The notes: generated by a model not told the origin, from the letters alone. DNA of 64,000 bases from Rhizobium sp. (GCA_003527225.1 DPXQ01000005.1:36683-100682), one strand, 5' to 3'; positions 44,058-54,029 are shown, numbered from the stretch's first letter. Made by a program: numbers and translations.

Positions 44058-45710
44058 ATGCGCACGAGATGGTTCTGGTTAGGAATGCTTGGTCTTGTCA
44101 CCCTTGTGTGTCTCGAAGGGGGTGGAACGGCGAGCGCCCAGGATGCCCCGGCCGGGACTGCTGTCTCGCAAAGCACTGCGGATCACTCTACATTCGATGC
44201 GCTGAAGAAGGCGTTCAGTTCGGGTCCCGAAGTCACGCAGGCCTGCCTCACCTGTCATACCGAAGCCAGCAAACAGGTCATGAGTTCAGTCCACTGGACC
44301 TGGCACTACACGCATCCGACAACGGGTCAGGAACTCGGCAAGAGCCGCGTCATCAATGCGTTCTGTGGAAATGTCGCCACCAACGAAACTCGCTGCACCA
44401 GCTGTCACGCGGGCTACGGCTGGGAGAAGGTGCAGGATGGTCCGCCGAAGGACCAGACAAGTGTCGACTGTCTCATCTGCCACGACCGGACCGGAACCTA
44501 CACCAAGCTGGACAACAAGGCTGGCCAGCCACCGGTTTCGCCGGTACCGCCCAATGCCCTGACCATAACCGGGGCTCCGGCGGTGCCCGTCGACCTGGCT
44601 GCGGCGGCCCGCAGTGTTGGTCTTCCCGCACGCGAGAACTGCGGCCAATGCCACTTCTATGGCGGGGGCGGGGATAATGTGAAGCATGGTGACCTGTCCT
44701 CGGCTCTACTTACCGCCGACAAGTCGATCGATGTCCACATGGCAAAGGATGGGCCGAATTTCGCCTGCAGTACCTGCCATGTCTCCGACCAGCATGTGCT
44801 GGCGGGAAGCCGTTATTCCGTAAACGCCCACGACACAAAAGGAACGGCCGGCAAGCCGGGCGCGCGGCGCGACGTGGCGACCTGCGAATCCTGCCACGGC
44901 ACCGCGCCGCATCAGGGGGCGTCCCTGATCGGGATGAAGTTGAACGATCACGTCGACAGAGTGGCCTGCCAAACGTGCCATATTCCGGAATTCGCCAAGG
45001 GTGGCGTTGCCACGAAGACCAAATGGGACTGGTCGACGGCCGGCAAACTCAAGGATGGCAAGCCGTATCATGAGGACGACTTCGTCCAAAGCGACGGCAA
45101 ACGACTGCATACCTATCTTTCGACCAAGGGTGACTTTGAGTGGGCGGAAAATGTCGTTCCGCATTACGCGTGGTTCGACGGGCAAGTCCGGTACACGACA
45201 ACCGAGGACAAGATCGATCCCTCCAGTGTCGTGGAGGTCAACAAGATTTCGGGTTCGGCAGAGGATCCCGCATCCCGCATCTGGCCATTCAAACGGATGG
45301 AAGGGCGCCAGGCCTACGACGTCAAGCTGCGCAACTTTGTCTACAACCATGTCTACGGGCCCGAGACGGATACCGCGTTCTGGACCAATTTCGATTGGGC
45401 GAAGTCCATCAAGGCGGCCATGGATCAAACCGGGCAGCCCTATTCCGGCGAGTTCGGATTCGTCGATACGTACATGTATTGGCCGATCACCCACATGGTC
45501 GCACCGAAGGAGAGCGCTCTCGAATGTCAGTCCTGCCATAGCAAGGACGGGAGACTGGCTACCTTGGCCGGATTCTACATGCCGGGTCGCGATCCCTTCG
45601 GAATCGTCGACAAATTGGGCCTTGGAATTCTGGCCCTGGTTCTCGTGGGCGTATTTGGCCATGGGGCGTTGCGTCTTGTGACGGGCCGGGGAGGGCCGAA
45701 CCATGGTTGA
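44058..45710 (+). CDS. Octaheme tetrathionate-reductase-family cytochrome c, membrane anchored
   Basis: A 550-residue periplasmic multihaem protein with a signal peptide (about 1-28, ending TASAQ) and exactly eight CxxCH haem sites, beginning at residues 63, 113, 138, 195, 237, 276, 304 and 490. Spacing and length fit the octaheme tetrathionate reductase (OTR) family, whose Shewanella member reduces tetrathionate, nitrite and hydroxylamine in vitro. A C-terminal hydrophobic helix (about 521-540) anchors it. The ATG at 44058 has GAGG eight bases upstream. The next gene, a cytochrome b, overlaps its stop by eight bases and would feed it electrons from quinol. Confidence 0.88.
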   Translation: MRTRWFWLGMLGLVTLVCLEGGGTASAQDAPAGTAVSQSTADHSTFDALKKAFSSGPEVTQACLTCHTEASKQVMSSVHWTWHYTHPTTGQELGKSRVINAFCGNVATNETRCTSCHAGYGWEKVQDGPPKDQTSVDCLICHDRTGTYTKLDNKAGQPPVSPVPPNALTITGAPAVPVDLAAAARSVGLPARENCGQCHFYGGGGDNVKHGDLSSALLTADKSIDVHMAKDGPNFACSTCHVSDQHVLAGSRYSVNAHDTKGTAGKPGARRDVATCESCHGTAPHQGASLIGMKLNDHVDRVACQTCHIPEFAKGGVATKTKWDWSTAGKLKDGKPYHEDDFVQSDGKRLHTYLSTKGDFEWAENVVPHYAWFDGQVRYTTTEDKIDPSSVVEVNKISGSAEDPASRIWPFKRMEGRQAYDVKLRNFVYNHVYGPETDTAFWTNFDWAKSIKAAMDQTGQPYSGEFGFVDTYMYWPITHMVAPKESALECQSCHSKDGRLATLAGFYMPGRDPFGIVDKLGLGILALVLVGVFGHGALRLVTGRGGPNHG

Positions 45711-46359
45711 GCGTCTCGTCAACATCTATCCGCGATTCGAACGGTTCTGGCACTGGATGCAAGTCATCCTCATTCTTGTTCTGATGTTCACCGGTGCCGG
45801 CCTCCACGGATTGCATGGATTGATACCGTTCGGAGGAGCCGTGATGCTGCACACGCTTGCTGCGCTCGCCCTTGTGATCCTGTGGATCTTCGCCATCTTC
45901 TGGCATCTGACGACCGGTACCTGGCGGCACTATATGCCAACGACGCAAGGACTGTTTCAGGTCGCGCGTTTCTATTCCTACGGCATATTCAAGGGAGAGC
46001 ATCATCCTTACAGGAAGGCTTACTGGCGCAAGCACAATCCGATGCAGGCGTTGACCTATCTCGCGCTAAAGCTGGTGCTTTTCCCGGCCATCTGGCTGAC
46101 GGGCATTGCCTACCTCACGTATAATTTGTGGGAACGCCAGCCGAATGCGCCATTCATCCTGGAAGCGGTCGCGAACCTGCATCTGCTGGTTGCCTATCTG
46201 ATCGCCGCCTTCGTCATCGTCCACGTATACCTGCTCACGGTGGGCGGATCCTTTGTCAAGCATGTGAAACCGATGGTCACCGGCTTCGATACCGTCGACC
46301 TGACGCCGGAAGAGGAAGCCTATCTGAGAAAGGACGAGCCTCGACGCATTCGCCCTTGA
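45703..46359 (+). CDS. Cytochrome b quinol dehydrogenase subunit partnered with the octaheme protein
   Basis: A 218-residue di-haem cytochrome b561/formate-dehydrogenase-gamma-like protein. Four hydrophobic helices carry histidines (RFWHWMQVILIL, MLHTLAALALVI, NLHLLVAYLIAAFVIVHVYL), and a conserved KHVKPMVTGF follows the last helix. It overlaps the octaheme gene and would be its membrane electron donor or acceptor. Confidence 0.88.
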   Translation: MVERLVNIYPRFERFWHWMQVILILVLMFTGAGLHGLHGLIPFGGAVMLHTLAALALVILWIFAIFWHLTTGTWRHYMPTTQGLFQVARFYSYGIFKGEHHPYRKAYWRKHNPMQALTYLALKLVLFPAIWLTGIAYLTYNLWERQPNAPFILEAVANLHLLVAYLIAAFVIVHVYLLTVGGSFVKHVKPMVTGFDTVDLTPEEEAYLRKDEPRRIRP

Positions 46360-46465
46360 GCGTTTGCGGGCGATCGGGAACTGAGACCTTTGTGATAGTA
46401 CGGTGAGATGGCCCGTGAGATCCATGGTCGCCCCGACTGCGGCGATAACATGCTGCCTGACATCA

Positions 46466-46497
46466 CCGAACCGACCTGCATGTGCGTGTCGGTTCGG
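46466..46497. terminator. Inverted repeat between convergent genes
   Basis: CCGAACCGAC and GTCGGTTCGG form perfect 10-bp arms around a 12-base loop in the 165-base gap between the cytochrome b gene and the convergent phosphodiesterase gene. There is no T-run on either side; it is probably a bidirectional terminator or transcript end. Confidence 0.5.
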
Positions 46498-46524
46498 CAC
46501 CAGTCCGAAGAGCCAGTGTCGTCG

Positions 46525-47790
46525 TCAGAGCCCCTGGAGGGCTGAACCGTCGAGACCGTCCCGTTCGAGGCCCAGATGGCTGAGGGCCGTCGGTGCGATG
46601 TCGGTGATCGACGTCTGGCCGGCAACTTCCCGTCCTGCCTCGAAGCCCCGCCCAACGGCAAACAGCACCGGGTTCGTTTCGTATCGACCCCGTCCGCCAT
46701 GCATGCCGCAATGGCGGCGGATTTCGCCGACCTCTTCGTTAAAGCGGACGGCCATGGCGGAGAGGCCGGGAACGCCGTTGATATTGGCTCCCTCTACCTT
46801 GGCCATGTCGATCGCGATCAGGTCGTCGCCGGGGATCTGCCCGAGGCTGGCGAGATCCTCGCCCATGAAGACGTCTTCGACCCAGTCCTGTTGGCTCAGC
46901 CAGTCGGCCGCCTCGACGCGGCGGGAAGCGGCATCTCCACCGAAATGGATGAATGCGGCGCAGCCCTGCGGGGCCACGACGATTTCAGGGCCGTCGAGCT
47001 CCTTCTTGAAGCCCGCCTCGAACAGGCGGCGTTCCACCGGGATGGCGTCGGTGACGGATTCGTGGCCATGGTCTGAGCCGATCATCAGCAGGACGTCGTG
47101 GCCTTCGTCTCGCAGCCGGTCGACTGCCTCGGCAACGTCTGCGACCATTCTGTCGGCACCCGCGAGCGCCTTCAGATGGGCATCGCTGCCGAGCGGTGCA
47201 GCATGCATCGATACGTCCGGCTCCGAAAGCCAGAGGGTCGCTGCCGAGGGTCGTTTTTCCATGAGTGCTTCGATGAACCGGCGAGTCATGATCGCATCGC
47301 CCTCCCCACCCGAAGGCGAAACGATTTTTTCGCCCGTCGGCACGCGTCCCGGGCCGTAGCAGAGCTCACGGTGATACATATGGGCGTGGCCATAGCTGTC
47401 GTGAAAGAAGGCGGCACCCGGCGACACATTTGCGGACATGATTGCGCCTTGAAGGCCTGCGACGCGCTCGGCCAGTGCCGGCCGTGCCAGCATACGGCCG
47501 TAATGCTGCCGATAGGTGTCGAAGAATTCCGGCTTGCCGGCGTCATGGAACTCGAAGCCGCCGGGGATCGGCAGGCCCATGCAATTTCCGCGCAGGCCAT
47601 GCGAAATCGGATGGCTACCGGTGGCGATCGAGGCCGAGGAGGCGCGGGTGGCCGAGGGGAAGATGCCGCGCTGATTGGCAAACCACGTGCCGGCGCGCTT
47701 GAGCGCGGCCATAGCCGGTGTCGTTGCGTCGGTGACGAAATCGGGCCTGTTGCCGTCGCAGATCACCGTTACAACCATTGCATGCGTCAT
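46525..47790 (-). CDS. Alkaline-phosphatase-superfamily phosphodiesterase (NPP type)
   Basis: A 421-residue member of the type I phosphodiesterase/nucleotide pyrophosphatase family. The metal and nucleophile positions can be followed: VICDGNRPDF (Asp), FPSATRASSASIATGSHP (Ser/Thr nucleophile), LSEPDVSMHAAP (Asp, His), GSDHGHESV (Asp-His) and CGMHGG (His). There is no signal peptide, so it acts in the cytoplasm. It ends the ABC-transporter operon, 30 bases after the metallophosphoesterase gene. A phosphodiester or phosphonate ester imported by that transporter is the probable substrate. Confidence 0.82.
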   Translation of the reverse strand: MTHAMVVTVICDGNRPDFVTDATTPAMAALKRAGTWFANQRGIFPSATRASSASIATGSHPISHGLRGNCMGLPIPGGFEFHDAGKPEFFDTYRQHYGRMLARPALAERVAGLQGAIMSANVSPGAAFFHDSYGHAHMYHRELCYGPGRVPTGEKIVSPSGGEGDAIMTRRFIEALMEKRPSAATLWLSEPDVSMHAAPLGSDAHLKALAGADRMVADVAEAVDRLRDEGHDVLLMIGSDHGHESVTDAIPVERRLFEAGFKKELDGPEIVVAPQGCAAFIHFGGDAASRRVEAADWLSQQDWVEDVFMGEDLASLGQIPGDDLIAIDMAKVEGANINGVPGLSAMAVRFNEEVGEIRRHCGMHGGRGRYETNPVLFAVGRGFEAGREVAGQTSITDIAPTALSHLGLERDGLDGSALQGL

Positions 47791-47820
47791 GCGTAAATTC
47801 CTTATACTGAGGAGGTAAGT

Positions 47821-48720
47821 TCATGAATTCTGTAGGCGTTCAGCCCGCGGCGCGTTCAGCGGGCGCGGCGGAAGATTGGTCGTCGTGCGAGCCGTTTCCG
47901 CCCAGTTGCTGGCATCGACGCTCATAAAGAGCCGCGGCCGGACCATTTGGTGGCGAAGGCCCTCGGCGTCAAAATGCCAGACCAGATAGCCGGTGCGCAT
48001 GTGCGATATGTCTGCCGGAGGCGCCTTCGGCATATTGACGAACGAGGTTGCCGGCGCCGTCACGATCGGCAGACCGTGATAATCCTGTGCCGTATGGCGG
48101 TGGATGTGGCCGGAAGCGATCGCGATGACCCCGGCCGAAAGGCAGCGGTCAAGCAACCAGCGCCGCGGTTCCGGCAGGATGCATTGGGTCGTTATCCGCT
48201 CTTCGTGCGGATCGTCAATGAAAGGCGGCATATGGGTGAACACGAGGACCGGCGCGCCGTCCCGCTCGCTGAGCGAAGTCTCGAAGAAGGCCGTCTGTGC
48301 GGCCTCGTCGGCGTGGCCGCTCCCCATCAGCGCCGTGTCGAGACCGATCAGGCGCAAGCGCAAGGTGCCTTCGCCGAGATCCACCGACCACCATGATGGG
48401 CCAACATGGCCGCGCCAGGCCGAAAGCCGTGCATCATTGACTGGCTGGCTGAGCCGTGATGCGACGGGAGCCTCGCCAACATCGTGATTACCGGCGATCG
48501 CCCGCCAGCGAGCGGGCAATTGCTCGTGGCAGGCGCACGCATAGGCAAGATCGTCCGGTTGATCGGGACCATTGAATGACAGGTCGCCGGAATTGACGAT
48601 GAAATCCGGCGACAAGGCACGCATTTCATCGAGGAATACGGGCCAATTGCCCGTAAACCACGCGTGAGTGCGAGACAGGTGCGTGTCGGACACCTGTACG
48701 ATGGTCAGCCTTTCGGCCAT
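47821..48720 (-). CDS. Calcineurin-like metallophosphoesterase (class III PDE type)
   Basis: A 299-residue cytoplasmic dimetal phosphoesterase related to CpdA and glycerophosphodiesterase GpdQ. All family blocks are present: VQVSDTHLSR (DxH), NSGDLSFNG (GD), IAGNHD, VFTHMPPF and SGHIHRH. It starts 8 bases after the binding-protein stop. Located between a transporter and a second phosphodiesterase, it probably hydrolyses a phosphodiester brought in by the transporter. Confidence 0.85.
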   Translation of the reverse strand: MAERLTIVQVSDTHLSRTHAWFTGNWPVFLDEMRALSPDFIVNSGDLSFNGPDQPDDLAYACACHEQLPARWRAIAGNHDVGEAPVASRLSQPVNDARLSAWRGHVGPSWWSVDLGEGTLRLRLIGLDTALMGSGHADEAAQTAFFETSLSERDGAPVLVFTHMPPFIDDPHEERITTQCILPEPRRWLLDRCLSAGVIAIASGHIHRHTAQDYHGLPIVTAPATSFVNMPKAPPADISHMRTGYLVWHFDAEGLRHQMVRPRLFMSVDASNWAETARTTTNLPPRPLNAPRAERLQNS

Positions 48721-48728
48721 TGTTTACC

Positions 48729-50297
48729 TCAGGCCTGCGGGAAGATCAGGTTGTCCGGACGCAGATCCATGAAGTAGAAGGTCGTCGGACGCCACTGGAT
48801 CGAACGCTTGATCGCATAGGCTTCGAACGGCTGGTAGAGGATCGTGCCGGGGGCTTCTTCTTCCCACTCGTCCAGCATCTTCACGAACAGTTCCTTGCGC
48901 TTGGCCGGATCGGTTTCGGCTTCCAGAGCAAGACCGTGTTCGTTGAAGGCTTTCGAGGATTCCGGAGCCCAGGTGTCCTTGGCCTGGATTTCGCCGCCGG
49001 GACCCCAGGCGACCCACAAGGCGCCGAGCGGATCGGGGAGGCGGGTCGAGTTCGACCAGTTGAAGATCTGGGCGCCTTCGCCGCGCATCTGGGCCGAGGT
49101 TTCGACCACCTGCAATTCGGCATTGATGCCGACGGCCTTCCACATCTCGGTCAGTACCTGGGCTGCCTCGAGCGCGTTGGTGTAGTAGGAGGCCTGGGTA
49201 CGATAGACGATCTTCTCGCCCTTGTAGCCGGCTTCGGCCAGCAGTGCCTTGGCCTTTTCCGGGTTGTAGGGCAGCTCGCGGCCTTCGACGAACATCTGGC
49301 CATATTCCGGATAGTTGTGGCTGGCCGGAACCTTCGCCTTGCCGAGCCACAGCGTGTCGACCAGCTTCTGGCGGTCGATGGCGTTGGCGAGAGCCTGGCG
49401 GACGCGCTTGTCGGAGAGGATCGGATCGTGGTTGTCGAACACCAGCGTGTGGCTGTTGGCGAGAACGACCGAGCGGATGTCGATATCGTCATAGGCATCG
49501 ATGATGTCGACCTGATCCGGGGGCACATTGGTGATCAGATCGAATTCGCCGGAGACGAGGCCGGCAACGCGCGCGGCCAGTTCCGGAACGGCGCGGAAGA
49601 TGACGCGCTTGGCCGTCGGCACGCCGAGGAAGTAGTCGTCGAAGGCTTCGAGAACGGTCGCATCGTTCTGGCTGTGCGAGACGACCTTGTAAGGTCCGGT
49701 TGCGATCGGAGCGCGCGAATAGCCCTCGAAGCCGAGTTCTTCATACGCGCGCTTGTTGACGATCCAGGCGCACCAGGAGGCAAGGCGCTGCTCGAGAAGG
49801 ACGTCGGCAACCTTGGTCGTGAAGCGCACGGTATAGGGATCGATCGCTTCGCAGCCGGCGAGGATGCCGAAATACGGCTTGCCGGACGGGATTTCCGCCT
49901 TTTCGCCCCAGAGGCGGCCGTCGCGGAACGTATAGGCGACGTCATCCGCCGTCAGTTCGTCACCATTGTGGAACTTGACGCCCTTGCGCAGCTTGACGAT
50001 GAGTTCCGAGGGGCTGACGCGTTCCCAGGATTCGGCCAGATGCGGCTTGAGTTCGGAGCCGCCGCCGTCCTCGGAGCCGAGGAAGTCGCGCCGGATCAGC
50101 GTGTCGAAGATCGAGTAGGTGACGCGCGTTCCGACATTGGAAAGCTCGCGTGCGGGCTCCAGCGTCGCGGGCAGGCCAGCGACGGCGACGGTGAAGTCCG
50201 GACGGGTTCCTGCCGCCGCGAAGGACGGGATGGCATTGAATACGAAGGGGGCAATGGCTGCGCCCTGTAACAATCGACGGCGGTTGATTTCGAACAT
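48729..50297 (-). CDS. ABC transporter substrate-binding protein, family 5 (DppA/OppA type)
   Basis: A 522-residue periplasmic binding protein. The N-terminus carries a twin-arginine-type signal (MFEINRRRLLQGAAIAPFVF). The body shows SBP-5 features such as ESWERVSPSELIVKLRKGVK and FHNGDELTADDVAYT. It would deliver a peptide-like or organic phosphate ligand to the permeases encoded upstream. A 106-base gap with no gene separates it from the GDPD gene. Confidence 0.88.
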   Translation of the reverse strand: MFEINRRRLLQGAAIAPFVFNAIPSFAAAGTRPDFTVAVAGLPATLEPARELSNVGTRVTYSIFDTLIRRDFLGSEDGGGSELKPHLAESWERVSPSELIVKLRKGVKFHNGDELTADDVAYTFRDGRLWGEKAEIPSGKPYFGILAGCEAIDPYTVRFTTKVADVLLEQRLASWCAWIVNKRAYEELGFEGYSRAPIATGPYKVVSHSQNDATVLEAFDDYFLGVPTAKRVIFRAVPELAARVAGLVSGEFDLITNVPPDQVDIIDAYDDIDIRSVVLANSHTLVFDNHDPILSDKRVRQALANAIDRQKLVDTLWLGKAKVPASHNYPEYGQMFVEGRELPYNPEKAKALLAEAGYKGEKIVYRTQASYYTNALEAAQVLTEMWKAVGINAELQVVETSAQMRGEGAQIFNWSNSTRLPDPLGALWVAWGPGGEIQAKDTWAPESSKAFNEHGLALEAETDPAKRKELFVKMLDEWEEEAPGTILYQPFEAYAIKRSIQWRPTTFYFMDLRPDNLIFPQA

Positions 50298-50403
50298 GGT
50301 TTACTCCGAGTATTCAGGAAGAGGGCGAAACCGCTTGAACCGGTTTGCATCGCGGACTTCTGTAGGCGTCGCTGTTGACAGTTCCGTGACCCTACTATGA
50401 ATT

Positions 50404-51186
50404 TTAAGTGAAAATGGACCGGTGGATGGCGGTGTCGCGGGCTGCGACGCCGGTTTTCACATCGTTGAGCATCACCGCGTCGGGATGCCATTCCAGCAGC
50501 GTGGCGAGCGCATCCGGCGAGATCTGGCCGACTGCGTTTGCCCCGCGCCCGCCGGCCATGATGATCACCTTGAGTCCAAGTTCCTGCAGTTCGGCGATCG
50601 CCCTGGCCGATGCGTCCTCTTCCCAGAGCCGCGCCCATAGCCCGCCCATTGCGGCCAAGGCCGGATAGTCGGAATAATCCTGGTAGAGGCCCAGAACCGG
50701 GCAGTCGGGAAGCTCCTGACGGATGAGCTCGCTTGCTGCGATCGAACGCGTGCCGAAGGCGACGGTGCCACCGTCGAGCCAAGGTCCCAGAACTTCAATG
50801 CTGTGGCGAAGGGCCTGCGGTTCGGCGATCTTCGTGTCGAGCAGGACAGAAGCGTGTCCTGCCGCCACCTCCAGGGCTTCGGCGATGGTCACCGTTTGCG
50901 GATGGATGGCGCGGAGTTCCGCCAGATCGAGTTCAGTGACGGAACGCGGGTCGTCATGAAGGCGTTCGAGGTTGGCATCGTGAAAGGCGACCGGAATTCC
51001 GTCCCGGGTCAGCCGCAGATCGGTCTCGATGAAATCCGCGCCTTCCGCGATCGCCAGTTTGAAGGCGGCGAGGGTATTTTCCACCGCTCCGATGCTCGAA
51101 CCGCGGTGGCCGCCGATGAAGGTCATCTGACCGGCCGGATGCACCGAGGACCAGATCGAACCGGTCTTTCCGAGAATGTCGTTCAT
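50404..51186 (-). CDS. Glycerophosphodiester phosphodiesterase (GDPD family)
   Basis: A 260-residue TIM-barrel phosphodiesterase that cleaves glycerophosphodiesters to glycerol 3-phosphate and an alcohol. The catalytic pattern is clear: GGHRGSSIGAVENT (HR...E), FIETDLRLTRDG (E, D) and VAFHDANLERL (H). No signal peptide, so cytoplasmic. ATG 51186 is used; the frame extends to 51219 inside the permease gene. It sits 7 bases after the DppC-like gene. Confidence 0.88.
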   Translation of the reverse strand: MNDILGKTGSIWSSVHPAGQMTFIGGHRGSSIGAVENTLAAFKLAIAEGADFIETDLRLTRDGIPVAFHDANLERLHDDPRSVTELDLAELRAIHPQTVTIAEALEVAAGHASVLLDTKIAEPQALRHSIEVLGPWLDGGTVAFGTRSIAASELIRQELPDCPVLGLYQDYSDYPALAAMGGLWARLWEEDASARAIAELQELGLKVIIMAGGRGANAVGQISPDALATLLEWHPDAVMLNDVKTGVAARDTAIHRSIFT

Positions 51187-51193
51187 GGTCCTG

Positions 51194-52063
51194 TCAATCA
51201 CGTTCCACGGTCGGGTCAAGGCGATCGCGCAGCCAGTCGCCGAACAGGCTCATGGCCAGCGTCGTCAGGAAGATGACGATACCCGGCAGGACCGCTATCC
51301 ACCATGCGTTGAGGAGGTAGCTGCGCCCTTCGCCCAGCATCAGCCCAAGCGAGGTGCCCGGCGGCTGGATGCCGAGGCCGAGAAAGGAAAGGGAGGTTTC
51401 GAGAAGGATCGTGGCCGGAAAATTGAGCGTCGCCTGCACCACCAGCGAGGCGGCGATATTGGGCAGGAGGTGGCGGAACACCACCCGGCCCGGTCCTGCA
51501 CCGAGCGCTTCCACCGCCTTGATATAATCGGCCGATTGTTCGGAGATCACCTGGCCGCGGGCGAGCCGCGCATAGCGATCCCAGCCTTCGAGGCTGACGA
51601 GGATGATGAAAAGAAAGATATTGTTGCCGAAGAACGCGAGAAAAGTGAGCGCGATGAACAGCGACGGCAGCGCCGTCTGCACGTCGGTCAGCATCATCAC
51701 GGAAAGGTCGACGGGGCCGCGCAGGCGTCCTGCCGCCAATCCCGCCAGCGTTCCGCCGATCGCGCCGATCAGCGTGCCCAGAACGGCAATCAGGATCGAG
51801 GTGCGCAGCGCATAGATGATACGGCTGAGAATGTCGCGGCCGAGGTGGTCGGTGCCGAGCGCATGGTTCCAGTCGCCGCCCAGGAAAACAGGAGGGCGGA
51901 AACGCGCCAGCAGATCCTGGGTGGTGTAGTGGGCCGGCGCGAAGAGGTCGGCGAAAACGGCGACCACCACGATGGTGGCAAGCCAAAGCAGACACAGCAT
52001 GATGATCGGTGGGATGTCGGCGAAGAGCGGCGCCCTGGTTTCACTGCGTTCAACACTGCTCAT
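51194..52063 (-). CDS. Dipeptide-type ABC transporter permease (DppC-like)
   Basis: A 289-residue permease with an N-terminal helix, the LGTDHLGRDILSRI motif typical of DppC/OppC proteins and the ATPase-contact loop EALGAGPGRVVFRHLLPN. Its start overlaps the DppB-like stop by four bases. Confidence 0.9.
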   Translation of the reverse strand: MSSVERSETRAPLFADIPPIIMLCLLWLATIVVVAVFADLFAPAHYTTQDLLARFRPPVFLGGDWNHALGTDHLGRDILSRIIYALRTSILIAVLGTLIGAIGGTLAGLAAGRLRGPVDLSVMMLTDVQTALPSLFIALTFLAFFGNNIFLFIILVSLEGWDRYARLARGQVISEQSADYIKAVEALGAGPGRVVFRHLLPNIAASLVVQATLNFPATILLETSLSFLGLGIQPPGTSLGLMLGEGRSYLLNAWWIAVLPGIVIFLTTLAMSLFGDWLRDRLDPTVERD

Positions 52064-53010
52064 CCGGCACCTCCGAGCGTCCGCGCCAGGCTGATCTTCG
52101 GATCGAGCAGCGCATGCAGAATATCGACGAAAAGATTGGAAATCACGATGACCAGCGTGATCGTCAGGATCACACCCTGCACTACCGGCAGGTCGCGCAT
52201 GGAAACCGAGGAGACCAGCAGTCGTCCCAGCCCCGGCCAGGCAAAGATCGTCTCCACCACCACGGCGCCGGAGAGGATCAATCCGATTTCGATCCCGTAG
52301 AACATCAAGAGCGGCACCATCGCGTTCGGAAGCGCATGCTGTAGCAGCACCCGCAAGCGGCCAGCGCCCTTGGCATGGGCGGTGCGGATGAACTGCCTTC
52401 CCATCACCTCGAGCGTCGCGGTCCGCGCAAAGCGGGCGATGCGGCCGGCAAGCGGCAGGGCGAGCGTGACGGTTGGCAGGATCAGGTGCAGGAGTGACGA
52501 GGAGCCTGAGGATGGCAGCAGTCGCAGCTGCAGCGCAAACAGCAGGATCAGCACGATGCCAAGAAAGAAAATGGGCATCGAATAGCCGAGCACCGCGATA
52601 CCCATTACCGCCCGGTCGATGCCGGTGCCGCGCCGGACGGCGCCCAGAATGCCGAGAGAAAGGCCGATCAGGGAGGCGAGCAGAAGCGCCGAGAAGCCGA
52701 GCAGCAAGGTTCTAGGCATGGTTTCGAGAACAACGTCGAGTACCGGAAGGTCGCTGGCGAAGGATTTGCCGAAATCTCCGGTCATGGCGCGCGACAGGAA
52801 GGACCAGTACTGAACGTAGAGCGGCCGGTCGAGGCCCCAGGCGATGCGGTAATCCTCGAGAACGGAAGGCGGTGTCTCCGCCGGCAGCAGCTGGTCCACC
52901 GGGTCGCCTGCCATACGCAGAACGACGAACACCAGCGTGACGCACAAGAGCAGGGTGACGACGGAGCGCAAAGCGCGGAAGCCGATCGCCTTGAGGGTGG
53001 CCATGGTCAT
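52060..53010 (-). CDS. Dipeptide-type ABC transporter permease (DppB-like)
   Basis: A 316-residue permease with six helices. [18 protein letters not shown] and the C-terminal ATPase-contact loop ([20 protein letters not shown]) are typical of the DppB family. I use ATG 53010, which overlaps the ATPase stop (ATGA); the frame opens further upstream inside that gene. Confidence 0.9.
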   Translation of the reverse strand: MTMATLKAIGFRALRSVVTLLLCVTLVFVVLRMAGDPVDQLLPAETPPSVLEDYRIAWGLDRPLYVQYWSFLSRAMTGDFGKSFASDLPVLDVVLETMPRTLLLGFSALLLASLIGLSLGILGAVRRGTGIDRAVMGIAVLGYSMPIFFLGIVLILLFALQLRLLPSSGSSSLLHLILPTVTLALPLAGRIARFARTATLEVMGRQFIRTAHAKGAGRLRVLLQHALPNAMVPLLMFYGIEIGLILSGAVVVETIFAWPGLGRLLVSSVSMRDLPVVQGVILTITLVIVISNLFVDILHALLDPKISLARTLGGAG

Positions 53011-54029
53011 TTCGCGAATGTCTCCTGCTGAGCCGCCGCCGTGCCGGTTGGAATGGCGGCAATCGGTTGGCCGGCAAGATGGCAGGCCGCCCGGCGCCCG
53101 TTGCCGAGGTTTGCAAGCGCTGGCACGTCGCTTCGGCAGCGATCGACGGCCATGGCGCAACGGGGATGGAAAGCGCAGCCGGAAGGCCGATTCGCCGGAT
53201 TGGGGGGTTCGCCCTGCAACATTGCCCGCTCGGACGGTTTCCTGCCTGGAACAGGGGCGGCCGCGACGAGGGCGCGGGTATAGGGATGGACCGGGTCGGC
53301 GAACAGATCGTCGGCCTCGCCCTCTTCGACAATCCGGCCGAGATACATGACCGCGATGCGATGGCTGACCTGGCGGACGACCCGGAGATCATGGCTGATG
53401 AACAGCATCGCGACGCCGAGGTCGGCCTGCAGATCGCAGAGCAGGTTGACCACCTGTGCCTGGATCGAAACGTCGAGTGCCGATACCGGCTCGTCGCAGA
53501 CGAGCAGCGCAGGCCGCGTGATCAGCGCGCGCGCCAGCACGACGCGTTGTCGCTGGCCGCCGGAAAGCTCGTGCGGATAGCGCGTAGCAATACTGCGCGA
53601 AAGGCCCACGGAGGAGAGCAATTCGCCGACACGTTCGTCCCGTTCTGCGCGCGTGCCGATGTTATGGATATCGAGTGGTTCGCGCACCTGCGTCGCCACC
53701 GGCAGTCGGCGGTCGAGCGCGCCAAGCGGATCCTGGAATATCATCTGCATGCGAGTACGCAGACGCCGCCATTCCAAGCTGCCCATGGGCGGGAGCGGCT
53801 TGCCCTCGAACAGCACTTCACCGGCGCTTGGCGATTCCAGGCCGAGCACGACCCGTCCGGTGGTGGACTTGCCGGAACCGGATTCACCGACGATGCCGAG
53901 TGTTTCACCTGGCGCGACCGAGAAGGAAACGTCGTCGACGGCCCTGACGGTCGAGCCGTGGCCGAACAGTCCGCGGTGCATTTCATAGGACCGTGCCAGG
54001 CCCGTTACTTTCAGCAGCGGCTCGCTCAT
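53007..54029 (-). CDS. Dipeptide-type ABC transporter ATPase (DppF-like)
   Basis: A 340-residue ATPase: Walker [13 protein letters not shown], signature [15 protein letters not shown], Walker [13 protein letters not shown], plus the C-terminal oligopeptide-ATPase extension with cysteines ([17 protein letters not shown]). The ATG at 54029 overlaps the preceding ATPase stop by four bases. Confidence 0.9.
   Translation of the reverse strand: MSEPLLKVTGLARSYEMHRGLFGHGSTVRAVDDVSFSVAPGETLGIVGESGSGKSTTGRVVLGLESPSAGEVLFEGKPLPPMGSLEWRRLRTRMQMIFQDPLGALDRRLPVATQVREPLDIHNIGTRAERDERVGELLSSVGLSRSIATRYPHELSGGQRQRVVLARALITRPALLVCDEPVSALDVSIQAQVVNLLCDLQADLGVAMLFISHDLRVVRQVSHRIAVMYLGRIVEEGEADDLFADPVHPYTRALVAAAPVPGRKPSERAMLQGEPPNPANRPSGCAFHPRCAMAVDRCRSDVPALANLGNGRRAACHLAGQPIAAIPTGTAAAQQETFAK

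Noticed and set aside
44058..45710. Assignment as pentahaem nitrite reductase NrfA or hydroxylamine oxidoreductase
   Set aside because: There are eight CxxCH motifs and no CxxCK site, and the length and spacing fit the octaheme tetrathionate reductase family better.
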